From: JAQBGV01 sp032128395
GTDB lineage: Bacteria; Planctomycetota; UBA8108; UBA1146
Direction of reading: 5' to 3'
Length of the DNA stretch: 64,000 nucleotides
NCBI GenBank assembly: GCA_032128395.1
Contig: JAQBGV010000194.1
Location: 1 to 64,000 of the forward strand
A program made the position numbers and the translations under genes. Positions 18,580 through 26,008 of this stretch are shown piece by piece. Position 1 is the stretch's first letter, and each line of letters opens with the position of its first letter. The notes below the pieces were generated by a model. That model made no database searches. It was not told where the DNA came from and was given only the letters and a program-made list of their open reading frames with translations.

Positions 18580-18608
18580 TCGACGTGGCCCCGGCGCTCC
18601 CCTACACT
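18580..18608 (+). promoter_or_regulatory. Candidate promoter of the lpdA operon
   Basis: TCGACG and TACACT are spaced by 17 bases, 37 bases before the lpdA start. It lies in the 188-base divergent gap shared with the E1 fusion gene. Confidence 0.4.
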
Positions 18609-18644
18609 TCGATCGCGCACCGATGGGCCGGGAGGAGCTGCACC

Positions 18645-20063
18645 GTGGTCGAAAAGATCGGCAAGTTCGACGTCGTCGTCATCGGATCCGGTCCCGGCGG
18701 ATACGTCGCCGCGATTCGGGCCGGACAGCTGGGCCTCAAGACGGCGCTCATCGAGAAGGACTCGAGGCTGGGGGGAACCTGTCTCCTCCGCGGCTGCATC
18801 CCGACGAAGGCCCTCCTCGAGACCGCCCACGTTCTCGATCTCGCCCGCGAGGCGGAGTACTTCGGCGTCCGGATCCCCGAAGTGAAGCTCGACCTCGCCG
18901 CTGCGCTCGCCTATCAGGAGGCGGTCGTCGACAAGAACGCCAAGGGGGTCGAGTTCCTCCTCAAGAAGAACAAGGTCGAACGGATCCAGGGGACCGCACG
19001 ACTGGACGGCCCGACCCAGGTTCGGGTCGTGCCCGCGGACGGCCCCGAACTGGTCGTCGACGCGACGAACATCATCCTGGCGACCGGCTCGGTCCCCGCC
19101 CGACCCGGGTTTCTCGACTTCTCCGACGACCGGATCATGACCAGCGACGAGGCTCTGCACGTCGAGAAGCTGCCGAAGCACGTCACCATTCTCGGCGCTG
19201 GCGCGGTCGGCGTGGAGTTCGCATCGATCTTCAAGTCCTTCGGGTCCGAGGTGTTGATCGTCGAGATGCTCGATCGGCTGCTGCCGGTCGAGGACCAGGA
19301 CTGCTCGGCGGAGCTACTGCGCGCATTCAAGAAGCGCAAGATCGAGTGCCGAGTCTCGACCAAGCTCGAAAAGGCGGACACTTCCGGCAAGCGGCTGAAG
19401 CTGCTCCTGGCGAGCGAGTCGGGAGAGACCACCGAAGTCGATACCGATATCCTGCTCTGCGCGGTCGGGCGCCGTCCGGTCACCGACGGTCTTGGGTTGG
19501 AGAAGGTGGGGATCACCCCGGACAAGCAGGGATTCGTGCCGGTCGATGGCTCCCAAGCGACCGCGCGATCGAACATCTACGCGATCGGCGACATCGTCGG
19601 CTCCACTCCGCTCCTCGCTCACGTCGCGAGCGCGGAGGGAATCTGTGCCGTCGAGAGTATCGCCGGGATGAAGCCTCCTGCGATCCGGGCAGACCGAATC
19701 CCGAGCGCGACCTACTGCCACCCAGAGGTCGCCTCGATCGGGCTGACCGAAGAGGCTGCGCGGGCCGCCGGCCACGCGATCAAGACCTCGAAGTTTCCGC
19801 TGTCGGCCCTCGGGAAGTCGGGGATCCTCGGCAAGAAGATCTCCGGTTTCTTCAAGATCATCGCCGAGGAGAAGTACGGGGAGATCCTCGGAATCCACAT
19901 CGTCGGCCCGCACGCGACCGATCTGATCTGCGAAGCTTGTGCGGTGCTCGGTCTCGAGGGCACGGCGGCGGATCTCGCACACATCGTCCACCCGCACCCG
20001 ACCCTCGGGGAGGGGATGCTCGAAGCCGCGCACGGATTGCTCGGCGGCGCGATCCATATCTGA
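18645..20063 (+). CDS. lpdA: Dihydrolipoyl dehydrogenase (E3)
   Basis: This 472-residue FAD enzyme reoxidises dihydrolipoamide on E2 and passes electrons to NAD+. The FAD fold GSGPGGYVAAIRAGQLG is followed by the redox disulfide GGTCLLRGCIPTK (Cys46 and Cys51). The NAD-binding fold is ILGAGAVGVEFASIF, the second FAD segment is NIYAIGDIVGSTPLLAHVA, and the catalytic HPHPTLGE is near the C-terminus. I chose the GTG at 18645 because GGAGGAG sits seven bases upstream and the product begins MVEKIGKFDVVVIGSG; the longer ATG frame runs through the divergent promoter region. It is the first gene of a plus-strand run encoding E3, E1 beta, E2, LipB and LipA, with only 7 bases before the next gene. Confidence 0.96.
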   Translation: MVEKIGKFDVVVIGSGPGGYVAAIRAGQLGLKTALIEKDSRLGGTCLLRGCIPTKALLETAHVLDLAREAEYFGVRIPEVKLDLAAALAYQEAVVDKNAKGVEFLLKKNKVERIQGTARLDGPTQVRVVPADGPELVVDATNIILATGSVPARPGFLDFSDDRIMTSDEALHVEKLPKHVTILGAGAVGVEFASIFKSFGSEVLIVEMLDRLLPVEDQDCSAELLRAFKKRKIECRVSTKLEKADTSGKRLKLLLASESGETTEVDTDILLCAVGRRPVTDGLGLEKVGITPDKQGFVPVDGSQATARSNIYAIGDIVGSTPLLAHVASAEGICAVESIAGMKPPAIRADRIPSATYCHPEVASIGLTEEAARAAGHAIKTSKFPLSALGKSGILGKKISGFFKIIAEEKYGEILGIHIVGPHATDLICEACAVLGLEGTAADLAHIVHPHPTLGEGMLEAAHGLLGGAIHI

Positions 20064-20070
20064 AACGACC

Positions 20071-21048
20071 ATGGCCGAGACGATCACGTACCTCGAGGCG
20101 GTCCGGCGCGCCCTGATCCGCGCCCTCGAGAACGACGACCGTGTCTTCCTCCTCGGTGAGGACATCGGACCGTACGGCGGCGCGTTCAAGCTGACCGATG
20201 GACTCGCCGAGCGCTTTGGCAGTGACCGAGTGATCGACACCCCGATCGTCGAGACGGGGCTCGTCGGCGCCGCCATCGGTGCCGCGATGGCAGGGCTCCG
20301 CCCGGTGGTGGAGATGCAGTTCATCGACTTCATCTCCTGCGCCTTCAACCAGCTGACGAACTTCGCAGCGACCACCCATTTCCGCTGGGGCGCGGCGGCG
20401 CCGATCGTCGTGAGGGGACCATCCGGAGGAGGGGTGCACGCCGGCCCGTTCCACAGTCAGATGGTCGAGAGCTTCTTCCTGAACACACCCGGCTTGAAGA
20501 TCGTGATCCCCTCGACGGTCGAGGATGCCTACCGCCTGCTCCTCGGAGCGATCGAGGATCCCGATCCGGTGCTCTTCCTCGAACAGAAGCGGCTGTACCG
20601 GACTCTGAAGGGAGAATTCGACCCGGAGTGGTCGCCGCTCCCCCCCGGGTCGGCCGCGCTGCGTCGCGAGGGGGACGACGTGACGATCATCAGCTACGGC
20701 GCGATGGTCCACAGTGTCCTCACCGCCGCCGAGACCCTCGCCGCTGAAGGGATCGGTGCGAACGTTCTCGACATGCGCTCGCTCTGCCCCCTCGATCGCG
20801 AGGCGTTGCTCGGAGCGGCGAAACGAACCGGCAAGGTCCTCATCGTGCACGAGGACAACGTGACCGGCGGCGCCGGAGGCGAACTCGCAGCCTTGATCAG
20901 CGAGCACGCGTTCGAGGACCTCGACGCACCGGTGCGGCGCCTGGGCGCACTGGATGTCCCGATCCCGTACGCGGGGCCCCTCGAGGACGCATCCCTCCCG
21001 AACCCGACCACGATCGCGAAGGCGGCTCGGGAGTTGGCACGGTGGTGA
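20071..21048 (+). CDS. 2-oxoacid dehydrogenase E1 beta subunit (stand-alone)
   Basis: This 325-residue protein is a complete E1 beta chain of the pyruvate/2-oxoisovalerate dehydrogenase type. Markers are LLGEDIGPYGGAFKLT, TPIVETGLVGAAIGAA, GGGVHAGPFHSQMVES and the C-terminal domain TIISYGAMVHSVLTAAE. Normal E1 is an alpha2-beta2 tetramer, yet no separate alpha gene lies beside it. The divergent E1 gene already has its own beta half. This chain might assemble with the alpha half of that fusion, or with an alpha encoded elsewhere. It starts seven bases after lpdA and is followed by E2 after 79 bases. Substrate is inferred from context. Confidence 0.92.
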   Translation: MAETITYLEAVRRALIRALENDDRVFLLGEDIGPYGGAFKLTDGLAERFGSDRVIDTPIVETGLVGAAIGAAMAGLRPVVEMQFIDFISCAFNQLTNFAATTHFRWGAAAPIVVRGPSGGGVHAGPFHSQMVESFFLNTPGLKIVIPSTVEDAYRLLLGAIEDPDPVLFLEQKRLYRTLKGEFDPEWSPLPPGSAALRREGDDVTIISYGAMVHSVLTAAETLAAEGIGANVLDMRSLCPLDREALLGAAKRTGKVLIVHEDNVTGGAGGELAALISEHAFEDLDAPVRRLGALDVPIPYAGPLEDASLPNPTTIAKAARELARW

Positions 21049-21087
21049 GGGCTGCGGGGTACCCTTTCCCGGGTCAGGGGGGTGCTG

Positions 21088-21113
21088 TATCCTCCTCAGT
21101 TCCGAAGAACTGA
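21088..21113 (+). promoter_or_regulatory. Candidate -10 box and leader hairpin before E2
   Basis: TATCCT is followed by a 7-bp hairpin TCAGTTC-CGAA-GAACTGA with a stable CGAA loop, directly before the GAGGAG ribosome site of the E2 gene. It could give E2-lipB-lipA an internal promoter or stabilise a processed mRNA end. There is no strong -35 box. Confidence 0.3.
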
Positions 21114-21127
21114 ACCGAGGAGAGCCG

Positions 21128-22546
21128 ATGTCCACGGAAATAAAGATGCCCCAGATGGGCGAGTCGATCGCCGAGGGGACACTGACCCGGTGGTTCAAGA
21201 AGGCCGGCGACACGATCAAGCGTGACGAGCCGCTGTTCGAGATCTCGACCGACAAGGTCGACGCCGAGGTCCCCGCCCCCGCTGACGGCGTGCTCGAGAA
21301 GATCCTCGTCGAGGAGGGGACCACGGTCGAGGTGAACACCGTCGTCGCGATGCTCGGTGACGGCTCGGGAACCGCGACATCCGCCGGATCCCCCGCCGAG
21401 GAATCGGCGACCCCCGCGCCGTCACCGGCGACCGAGACCGCACCCGCCACTGCTGCGGGGGGGAAATCGTCCGCTCCCCCACCGCCCGCATCCCGTGAGA
21501 TCGCAGCCCTCGAAATCGCAGCCCCCGAAATCGCAGCCGTCGCGAGGACCGCGCCTCTCGCCGCGAACGACTCCGACCGATCGAAGGTCCGCAGCTCGCC
21601 GCTCGTCCGACGCATCGCGCGAGAGCATGGGATCGATGACCTTTCGGCGATCTCCGGCAGCGGCGCGGGTGGACGCGTCACGAAGCACGACATCCTCGGG
21701 TTCATCGATCGACGCAACGGGTCGGGAGGCGCTGCGGCGAAAGACGGCGCAGCGGACGGTGGCGCGACTGCGGCACCGACGACGCCTCGACCCGCAGCCC
21801 CCCCGGCGGCCCACGGCGAAGTCCTCCCGGTCCTCGGGCTCCCGCGCAACCACGTCACGGTCGAGCGGATGACGGTGATGCGCCGGAAGATCGCCGAGCA
21901 CATGATCCACAGCCGGCGCACCTCGGCGCACGTCCAATCGGTCTTCGAAGCGGACATGACCCGCGTCGTCGCGCTGCGCAATCGGAACAAGGGTGCCTTC
22001 CAGGCGAAGAACGGTGTGAAGCTGACCTTCACCCCCTTCTTCATGAAGGCGGTCATCGATGCGCTCCGGGAGTTTCCCTGGTTGAACGCGTCCCTCGACG
22101 GGGACGAGGTCGTGGTCCACCATTCGATCCACTTCGGGATCGCGGTCGCCCTCGATGGCGGGTTGATCGTCCCGGTGATCCGGAACGCGGAGGAGCTCAA
22201 CCTCACCGGCCTACAGAAGCGCGTGACCGACCTGGCGACACGGGCGCGATCGAAGCAGCTCGTGCCCGAAGAGGTCGCGGGGGGCACGTTCACGATCACC
22301 AACCCAGGCCAATACGGCGGGCTGTTCGGGATTCCGATCATCAACCAGCCCCAGGTGGCAATCCTCGGGATCGGCGGTATTCAGCGCCGCCCCGTGGTGG
22401 TCGAAGGGGACGCGATCGCGATCCGCGACATGGCGTACCTGTGCATCTCCTACGACCACCGACTGGTCGACGGGGCGATGGCGGACCAGTTCATGGCCCG
22501 CGTGAAGCAGAACCTCGAGAATTTTGATGACGCCGAGCTCCGCTGA
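21128..22546 (+). CDS. Dihydrolipoamide acyltransferase (E2)
   Basis: This 472-residue E2 core carries acyl groups from E1 to coenzyme A. The N-terminal lipoyl domain has the lipoylated lysine in EISTDKVDAEV (Lys43). An Ala/Pro-rich linker leads to a peripheral subunit-binding domain (SSPLVRRIAREHGIDDL). A second flexible linker leads to the catalytic domain, which ends with SYDHRLVDGAMADQFM, containing the active-site histidine. Only one lipoyl domain is present. The ATG at 21128 follows GAGGAG. The gene overlaps lipB by 20 bases, so its lipoyl cofactor attachment gene is translated from the same message. Branched-chain specificity is inferred from the E1 neighbours and the linked amino-acid dehydrogenase at 62 kb. 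Confidence 0.94.
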   Translation: MSTEIKMPQMGESIAEGTLTRWFKKAGDTIKRDEPLFEISTDKVDAEVPAPADGVLEKILVEEGTTVEVNTVVAMLGDGSGTATSAGSPAEESATPAPSPATETAPATAAGGKSSAPPPPASREIAALEIAAPEIAAVARTAPLAANDSDRSKVRSSPLVRRIAREHGIDDLSAISGSGAGGRVTKHDILGFIDRRNGSGGAAAKDGAADGGATAAPTTPRPAAPPAAHGEVLPVLGLPRNHVTVERMTVMRRKIAEHMIHSRRTSAHVQSVFEADMTRVVALRNRNKGAFQAKNGVKLTFTPFFMKAVIDALREFPWLNASLDGDEVVVHHSIHFGIAVALDGGLIVPVIRNAEELNLTGLQKRVTDLATRARSKQLVPEEVAGGTFTITNPGQYGGLFGIPIINQPQVAILGIGGIQRRPVVVEGDAIAIRDMAYLCISYDHRLVDGAMADQFMARVKQNLENFDDAELR

Positions 22547-23198
22547 GATTCGCTCCCGTGCCCAGGTCCAGGTGCTCTGCGAAGGGCGCGTCTCGTTCGC
22601 GGAGGCGCACGCGCGGATGCTCGAGGATCAGCGTGCTCGGGCGGATGGGCAGGAGCGCGGACTGCTGAGGCTCTTCTCGCCGAGCCCGGTGGTGACGATC
22701 GGCAGCGGCGCCGATGACACTTCCCTCCTCGCCTCCCGATCGGACTTCGCCCGCTCGGGCATCTCGGTCGAGACCGTCGATCGCGGCGGGGAAGCGACGT
22801 ACCACGGACCCGGTCAGCGGGTCGGGTACCTGACTATGTTTCTCGAGGAGCGCGAACGCGATCTCCATGCGCTCCTCCGAGAGATCGAGGGAGCGCTCAT
22901 CGAGTCCCTGCTCGCCTTCGGCATCACGGGTCGCCGGGTCGAAGGGCGCACCGGGGTCTGGGTCGAAGACCGAAAGATCGCCTCGATCGGACTCTCGGTC
23001 AGGCGCTGGGTGACCGGACACGGTTTCGCGCTCTGCGTCGCAGGGGACCTCGAACCCTTTGCGATGATCGTCCCGTGCGGAATCGCCGACTGCCGCATCA
23101 CATCGATCGAGGCCGAAACCGGTCGGGCTCCGAGCACGGGCGAAGTCGACGCGGCTCTCTCGCGGAGTTTCTCTGCGCGATGGGGCGGGCTCTCGTGA
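22527..23198 (+). CDS. lipB: Octanoyl-[ACP]:protein octanoyltransferase
   Basis: This 223-residue enzyme moves octanoate from acyl carrier protein to lipoyl domains, the first step of de novo lipoate assembly. The family core is DRGGEATYHGPGQRVGY. GRTGVWVEDRKIASIG holds the catalytic lysine (Lys150), followed by TGHGFALCVAGDLEPF. The catalytic cysteine is in FAMIVPCGIADC (Cys184). The ATG at 22527 lies inside the E2 gene; a TTG immediately before it is a poor alternative. Overlap with E2 upstream and GTGA overlap with lipA downstream show tight coupling of enzyme core and cofactor synthesis. Confidence 0.95.
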   Translation: MTPSSAEIRSRAQVQVLCEGRVSFAEAHARMLEDQRARADGQERGLLRLFSPSPVVTIGSGADDTSLLASRSDFARSGISVETVDRGGEATYHGPGQRVGYLTMFLEERERDLHALLREIEGALIESLLAFGITGRRVEGRTGVWVEDRKIASIGLSVRRWVTGHGFALCVAGDLEPFAMIVPCGIADCRITSIEAETGRAPSTGEVDAALSRSFSARWGGLS

Positions 23199-24085
23199 AC
23201 CGTCCCGCCACGCCGAAGTCTCACACTCCGCCCCCTCGTCGAGCGCCACTCCCCCGCCCTCCCTGGCTGAAAGTCCGCATCCCGTCGGGGGAACCTCTCG
23301 AGAAAGTGAACCGACTGATGGAACGGGGGGCGCTCCACACCGTCTGCCAGGAGGCGCACTGCCCGAACATCTACGAGTGCTACGCGATGGGGACGGCGAC
23401 CTTCCTGATCCTCGGCGAGGTCTGCACGCGGAAGTGCGGCTTCTGCGCCGTCTCGAAGGGGATCCCCTCGCCGGTCGACGCGGATGAACCGCGTGAGCTC
23501 GCGGCCGCGGCGCGCGAGATGGGGCTCTCCCACGTCGTGATCACTTCGGTCGACCGGGACGACCTCCCCGATGGCGGCGCGGAACAGTTCGCGGCGGTAT
23601 TGCGAGAGCTTCGACGCGCACTCCCCGCCGCGACCCACGAAGTGCTGGTCCCCGACTTCCGCCCCGACCCCATCGGCGCGCTCGAGACGGTCCTCGCCGA
23701 GAGACCGACGATCTTCGCGCACAACGTCGAGACGGTGCGGCGGCTCTATCCCGCCGCACGACCCGGGTCGGTCTACGAGGACTCCCTCGCCCTGCTCTCC
23801 GCGGCCGCCAAACGGATCGGAGGCAGCCGAGTGAAATGCAGCCTGATCCTGGGGCTCGGCGAGAGGGACGATGAACTCCGCGAGGCGATCCGAGATGTCC
23901 ACGCCGCCGGGGCTCGCCGCCTGAACCTCGGGCAGTATCTCGCTCCGTCTCCTCGTCACATCCCGGTGAAGCGCTATCTCTCGCCGGAGGAGTTCCAGGA
24001 GCTCGGGGAGTACGCCCGGAGCGTCGGATTCGAGAAGGTCGAGTCCGGGCCGCTGGTGCGGTCTTCGTACCACGCGAGCGTCTGA
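23195..24085 (+). CDS. lipA: Lipoyl synthase
   Basis: This 296-residue radical SAM enzyme inserts two sulfur atoms into protein-bound octanoate. The auxiliary cluster motif is CQEAHCPNIYEC (Cys51, Cys56, Cys62) and the radical SAM motif is CTRKCGFC (Cys77, Cys81, Cys84). The essential C-terminal serine is in GPLVRSSYHA. All residues needed for activity are present. I chose the GTG at 23195, which overlaps the lipB stop as GTGA. An in-frame ATG at 23180 would add five residues and cannot be excluded. It lies 55 bases before the next gene and likely shares the lpdA-E2-lipB message. Confidence 0.96.
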   Translation: MNRPATPKSHTPPPRRAPLPRPPWLKVRIPSGEPLEKVNRLMERGALHTVCQEAHCPNIYECYAMGTATFLILGEVCTRKCGFCAVSKGIPSPVDADEPRELAAAAREMGLSHVVITSVDRDDLPDGGAEQFAAVLRELRRALPAATHEVLVPDFRPDPIGALETVLAERPTIFAHNVETVRRLYPAARPGSVYEDSLALLSAAAKRIGGSRVKCSLILGLGERDDELREAIRDVHAAGARRLNLGQYLAPSPRHIPVKRYLSPEEFQELGEYARSVGFEKVESGPLVRSSYHASV

Positions 24086-24140
24086 GCCCCCTTCCCGATC
24101 GAGCCCCGCGAAGACCTTTCGGTGAACTCTATCCGAGGGC

Positions 24141-25250
24141 ATGATGGGACGGCTGACCCCTGCAGCCGGGAGGCCACCCTTGCCCACACGCGTCTTCACC
24201 ATCACCCCCGGGGGATTCGTCCCCGAGGATCTGGATGAGCCGGCGCGAATCCTCGCCGAGGGAGGGCTGGTCGGGATCCCCACCGAGACCGTGTACGGGA
24301 TCGCAGCCCGGGCGGACGATCCCGCCGCGATCGAGCGGCTGATCGAACTGAAGCAACGCCCCTCCTCGAAGCCGTTCAGCGTGCACATCGCGGACCCCGA
24401 GGACCTCACCCGGGTCATCGAAGAGATCCCCCCCGGAGCCCAGTCCCTGATGGACCACTTCTGGCCCGGTCCGCTGACGATCATCTTCCCGGGAGGCGAC
24501 CGCGGGATCGGCATCCGTCTCCCCGCGCACCCGGTCGCGCGCGAGTTGATTCGTCGCAGCGGGGTCCAGATCGTGGCGCCGAGCGCGAACCCCATAGACC
24601 TGGAGCCCGCGATCGATGCTCAGGGAGTCCTGCGGTACTTCGAGGATCGGATCGACGCGGTGGTCGATGCCGGCCCCGTCACGATTCGTGAGGCATCGAC
24701 CGTCGTGCGGCTCGAGTCGGACGGGCGGTTCGAGGTCCTCCGCGAGGGAATCATCACCTCTCGAATGGTCCACCGTGCACTCCGCGGGCGCGGGGTCCTG
24801 TTCGTCTGCACCGGGAACTCCTGCCGGAGCCCGATGGCGATGGCGCTCGCCCGCGAGTTGCTCTCGGCTCGACTCGGAGTTTCGATCGATGAGCTCCCGA
24901 CTCGCGGATTTCAGATCGAGTCCGCGGGCATCGCCGCGTTCGGCGGGGGATGCGCCAGTTCGCAAGCAGTCGAGGTGATGTCGGAGCGGGGGATCGAGCT
25001 CGCCGGGCACCGTTCTCGCCCGGTCACGCGGGAGATGATCGAGCAGGCCGATCTGATCATCGCTCTCGGTCATGGGCATCGGGACCAGCTTCTCGCCTGG
25101 GATCCCTCGCTCGCCGACCGCGTGATGGTGATCTCCGAGACCGGAATCGCCGACCCGATCGGTGGCGACCTCGAAATCTACCGCCGCTGCGCCTTTGAGA
25201 TCGAGCGAGAATTGGAAGCCCGCTGGATCGGGCGAATCGAGGAGCTATGA
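24141..25250 (+). CDS. TsaC/Sua5-type threonylcarbamoyl-AMP synthase fused to low-MW phosphatase
   Basis: This 369-residue protein joins two normally separate domains. Residues about 20-205 are a YrdC/Sua5/TsaC domain that makes threonylcarbamoyl-AMP for the t6A tRNA modification: GGLVGIPTETVYGIAARA, ELKQRPSSKPFSVHI and VAPSANP match its binding site. Residues about 217-369 are a low-molecular-weight phosphotyrosine phosphatase: the P-loop is FVCTGNSCRSPMA (Cx5R) and the general-acid aspartate is in ADPIGGDLEIYRR. SUA5-type proteins usually carry a different C-terminal domain. The phosphatase half may act on arginine or tyrosine phosphate; this is not decided by sequence. Two in-frame ATGs (24141, 24144) begin it. 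It overlaps rpiB by ATGA. Confidence 0.92.
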   Translation: MMGRLTPAAGRPPLPTRVFTITPGGFVPEDLDEPARILAEGGLVGIPTETVYGIAARADDPAAIERLIELKQRPSSKPFSVHIADPEDLTRVIEEIPPGAQSLMDHFWPGPLTIIFPGGDRGIGIRLPAHPVARELIRRSGVQIVAPSANPIDLEPAIDAQGVLRYFEDRIDAVVDAGPVTIREASTVVRLESDGRFEVLREGIITSRMVHRALRGRGVLFVCTGNSCRSPMAMALARELLSARLGVSIDELPTRGFQIESAGIAAFGGGCASSQAVEVMSERGIELAGHRSRPVTREMIEQADLIIALGHGHRDQLLAWDPSLADRVMVISETGIADPIGGDLEIYRRCAFEIERELEARWIGRIEEL

Positions 25251-25681
25251 AGTCGCGCGCTTCGGTCGCTTCCGACCACGCCGGGATCGAGGGTCGGCGT
25301 GTCGCCGCCCGAATTCTCCGGGAACGTGGATACGACGTGGAGGAGATCGGCCCAGCCGAAGGAGAGTCCGTCGACTATCCGGACCTCGCACACCAAGTCG
25401 CCGAAAAGGTCGGGACGGGGGAGGCGGCGATCGGCGTACTCGTCTGCGGAACCGGCTTGGGGATGTCGATGGCGGCGAACCGGCATTCGGGGGTCCGCGC
25501 GGCGGTGATCACCGACCGATTCACCGCGGAGATGTCTCGCGCCCACAACGACGCCAACATCGCCTGTTTCGGAGAGCGAGTGATCGGCGCGGACCAAATA
25601 GAAGTGCTGCTCCCGATCTTCTTGGATCGAGAGTTCGACGGCGAGCGACACCAAAGAAGAGTAGAGAAAATCGAGCCGTAG
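25247..25681 (+). CDS. rpiB: Ribose-5-phosphate isomerase B
   Basis: This 144-residue isomerase interconverts ribulose- and ribose-5-phosphate in the pentose phosphate pathway. Family signatures are ASDHAGIEGR, VCGTGLGMSMAANRH with the catalytic cysteine, SRAHNDANIACFGERVIG, and RHQRRVEKIEP at the C-terminus. Length is typical. The start overlaps the upstream fusion gene as ATGA. It is the last gene of the plus-strand run. Two palindromic repeats separate it from the convergent gene at 26009. Confidence 0.95.
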   Translation: MKSRASVASDHAGIEGRRVAARILRERGYDVEEIGPAEGESVDYPDLAHQVAEKVGTGEAAIGVLVCGTGLGMSMAANRHSGVRAAVITDRFTAEMSRAHNDANIACFGERVIGADQIEVLLPIFLDREFDGERHQRRVEKIEP

Positions 25682-25688
25682 CCGGTGT

Positions 25689-25880
25689 CCCCAGCACAAA
25701 GATCCCCAGCACCAAGAGTGGGGAGGTGGTGCGTCTGTCGTGATGCGGAGTCGGGGCCGACCGGCGGCCACCCTACCGGGTCGTTGAGGATCGGACTCGG
25801 CTCCGCATCGCGGCAGACGGGCCGCCATCGCCGCTCCCCAGCACAAAGATCCCCAGCACAAAAGCTCCCAGCACCAAGAG
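25689..25880. repeat. Short 14-16-bp direct repeat units
   Basis: Units of the form CCCCAGCACAAAGAT or CCCAGCACCAAGAG occur at 25689-25703, 25704-25718, 25836-25850, 25851-25866 and 25867-25880, flanking palindromic copy B. The last unit before each palindrome overlaps its ACCAAGAG start. The arrangement suggests local duplication of the whole repeat block. Confidence 0.6.
25711..25839. repeat. Palindromic structured repeat, copy B
   Basis: This copy runs from ACCAAGAGTGG to GCCGCCATCGCCGCTCCCC. The hairpin is 25732-25819: CGTCTGTCGTGATGCGGAG pairs with CTCCGCATCGCGGCAGACG. The tip ACCCTACCGGGT is itself a small hairpin. Two substitutions (CCGGCGGCC) distinguish it from copy C 162 bases away. 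Confidence 0.75.
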
Positions 25881-26002
25881 TGGGGAGGGTGGTCCGTCTG
25901 TCGTGATGCGGAGTCGGGGCCGACCGGAGGCGACCCTACCGGGTCGTTGAGGATCGGACTCGGCTCCGCATCGCGGCAGACGGGCCGCCATCGCCGCTCC
26001 CC
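25873..26002. repeat. Palindromic structured repeat, copy C
   Basis: This is nearly identical to copy B, with hairpin arms CCGTCTGTCGTGATGCGGAG and CTCCGCATCGCGGCAGACGG at 25894-25983. It ends six bases before the stop of the convergent PpiD/SurA-like gene. Confidence 0.75.
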
Positions 26003-26008
26003 ACCTCC

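Noticed and set aside
25683..26005. CRISPR array from short repeats
   Set aside because: The units are few, unevenly spaced and overlap a large palindrome. There are no equal-length unique spacers and no cas genes nearby.
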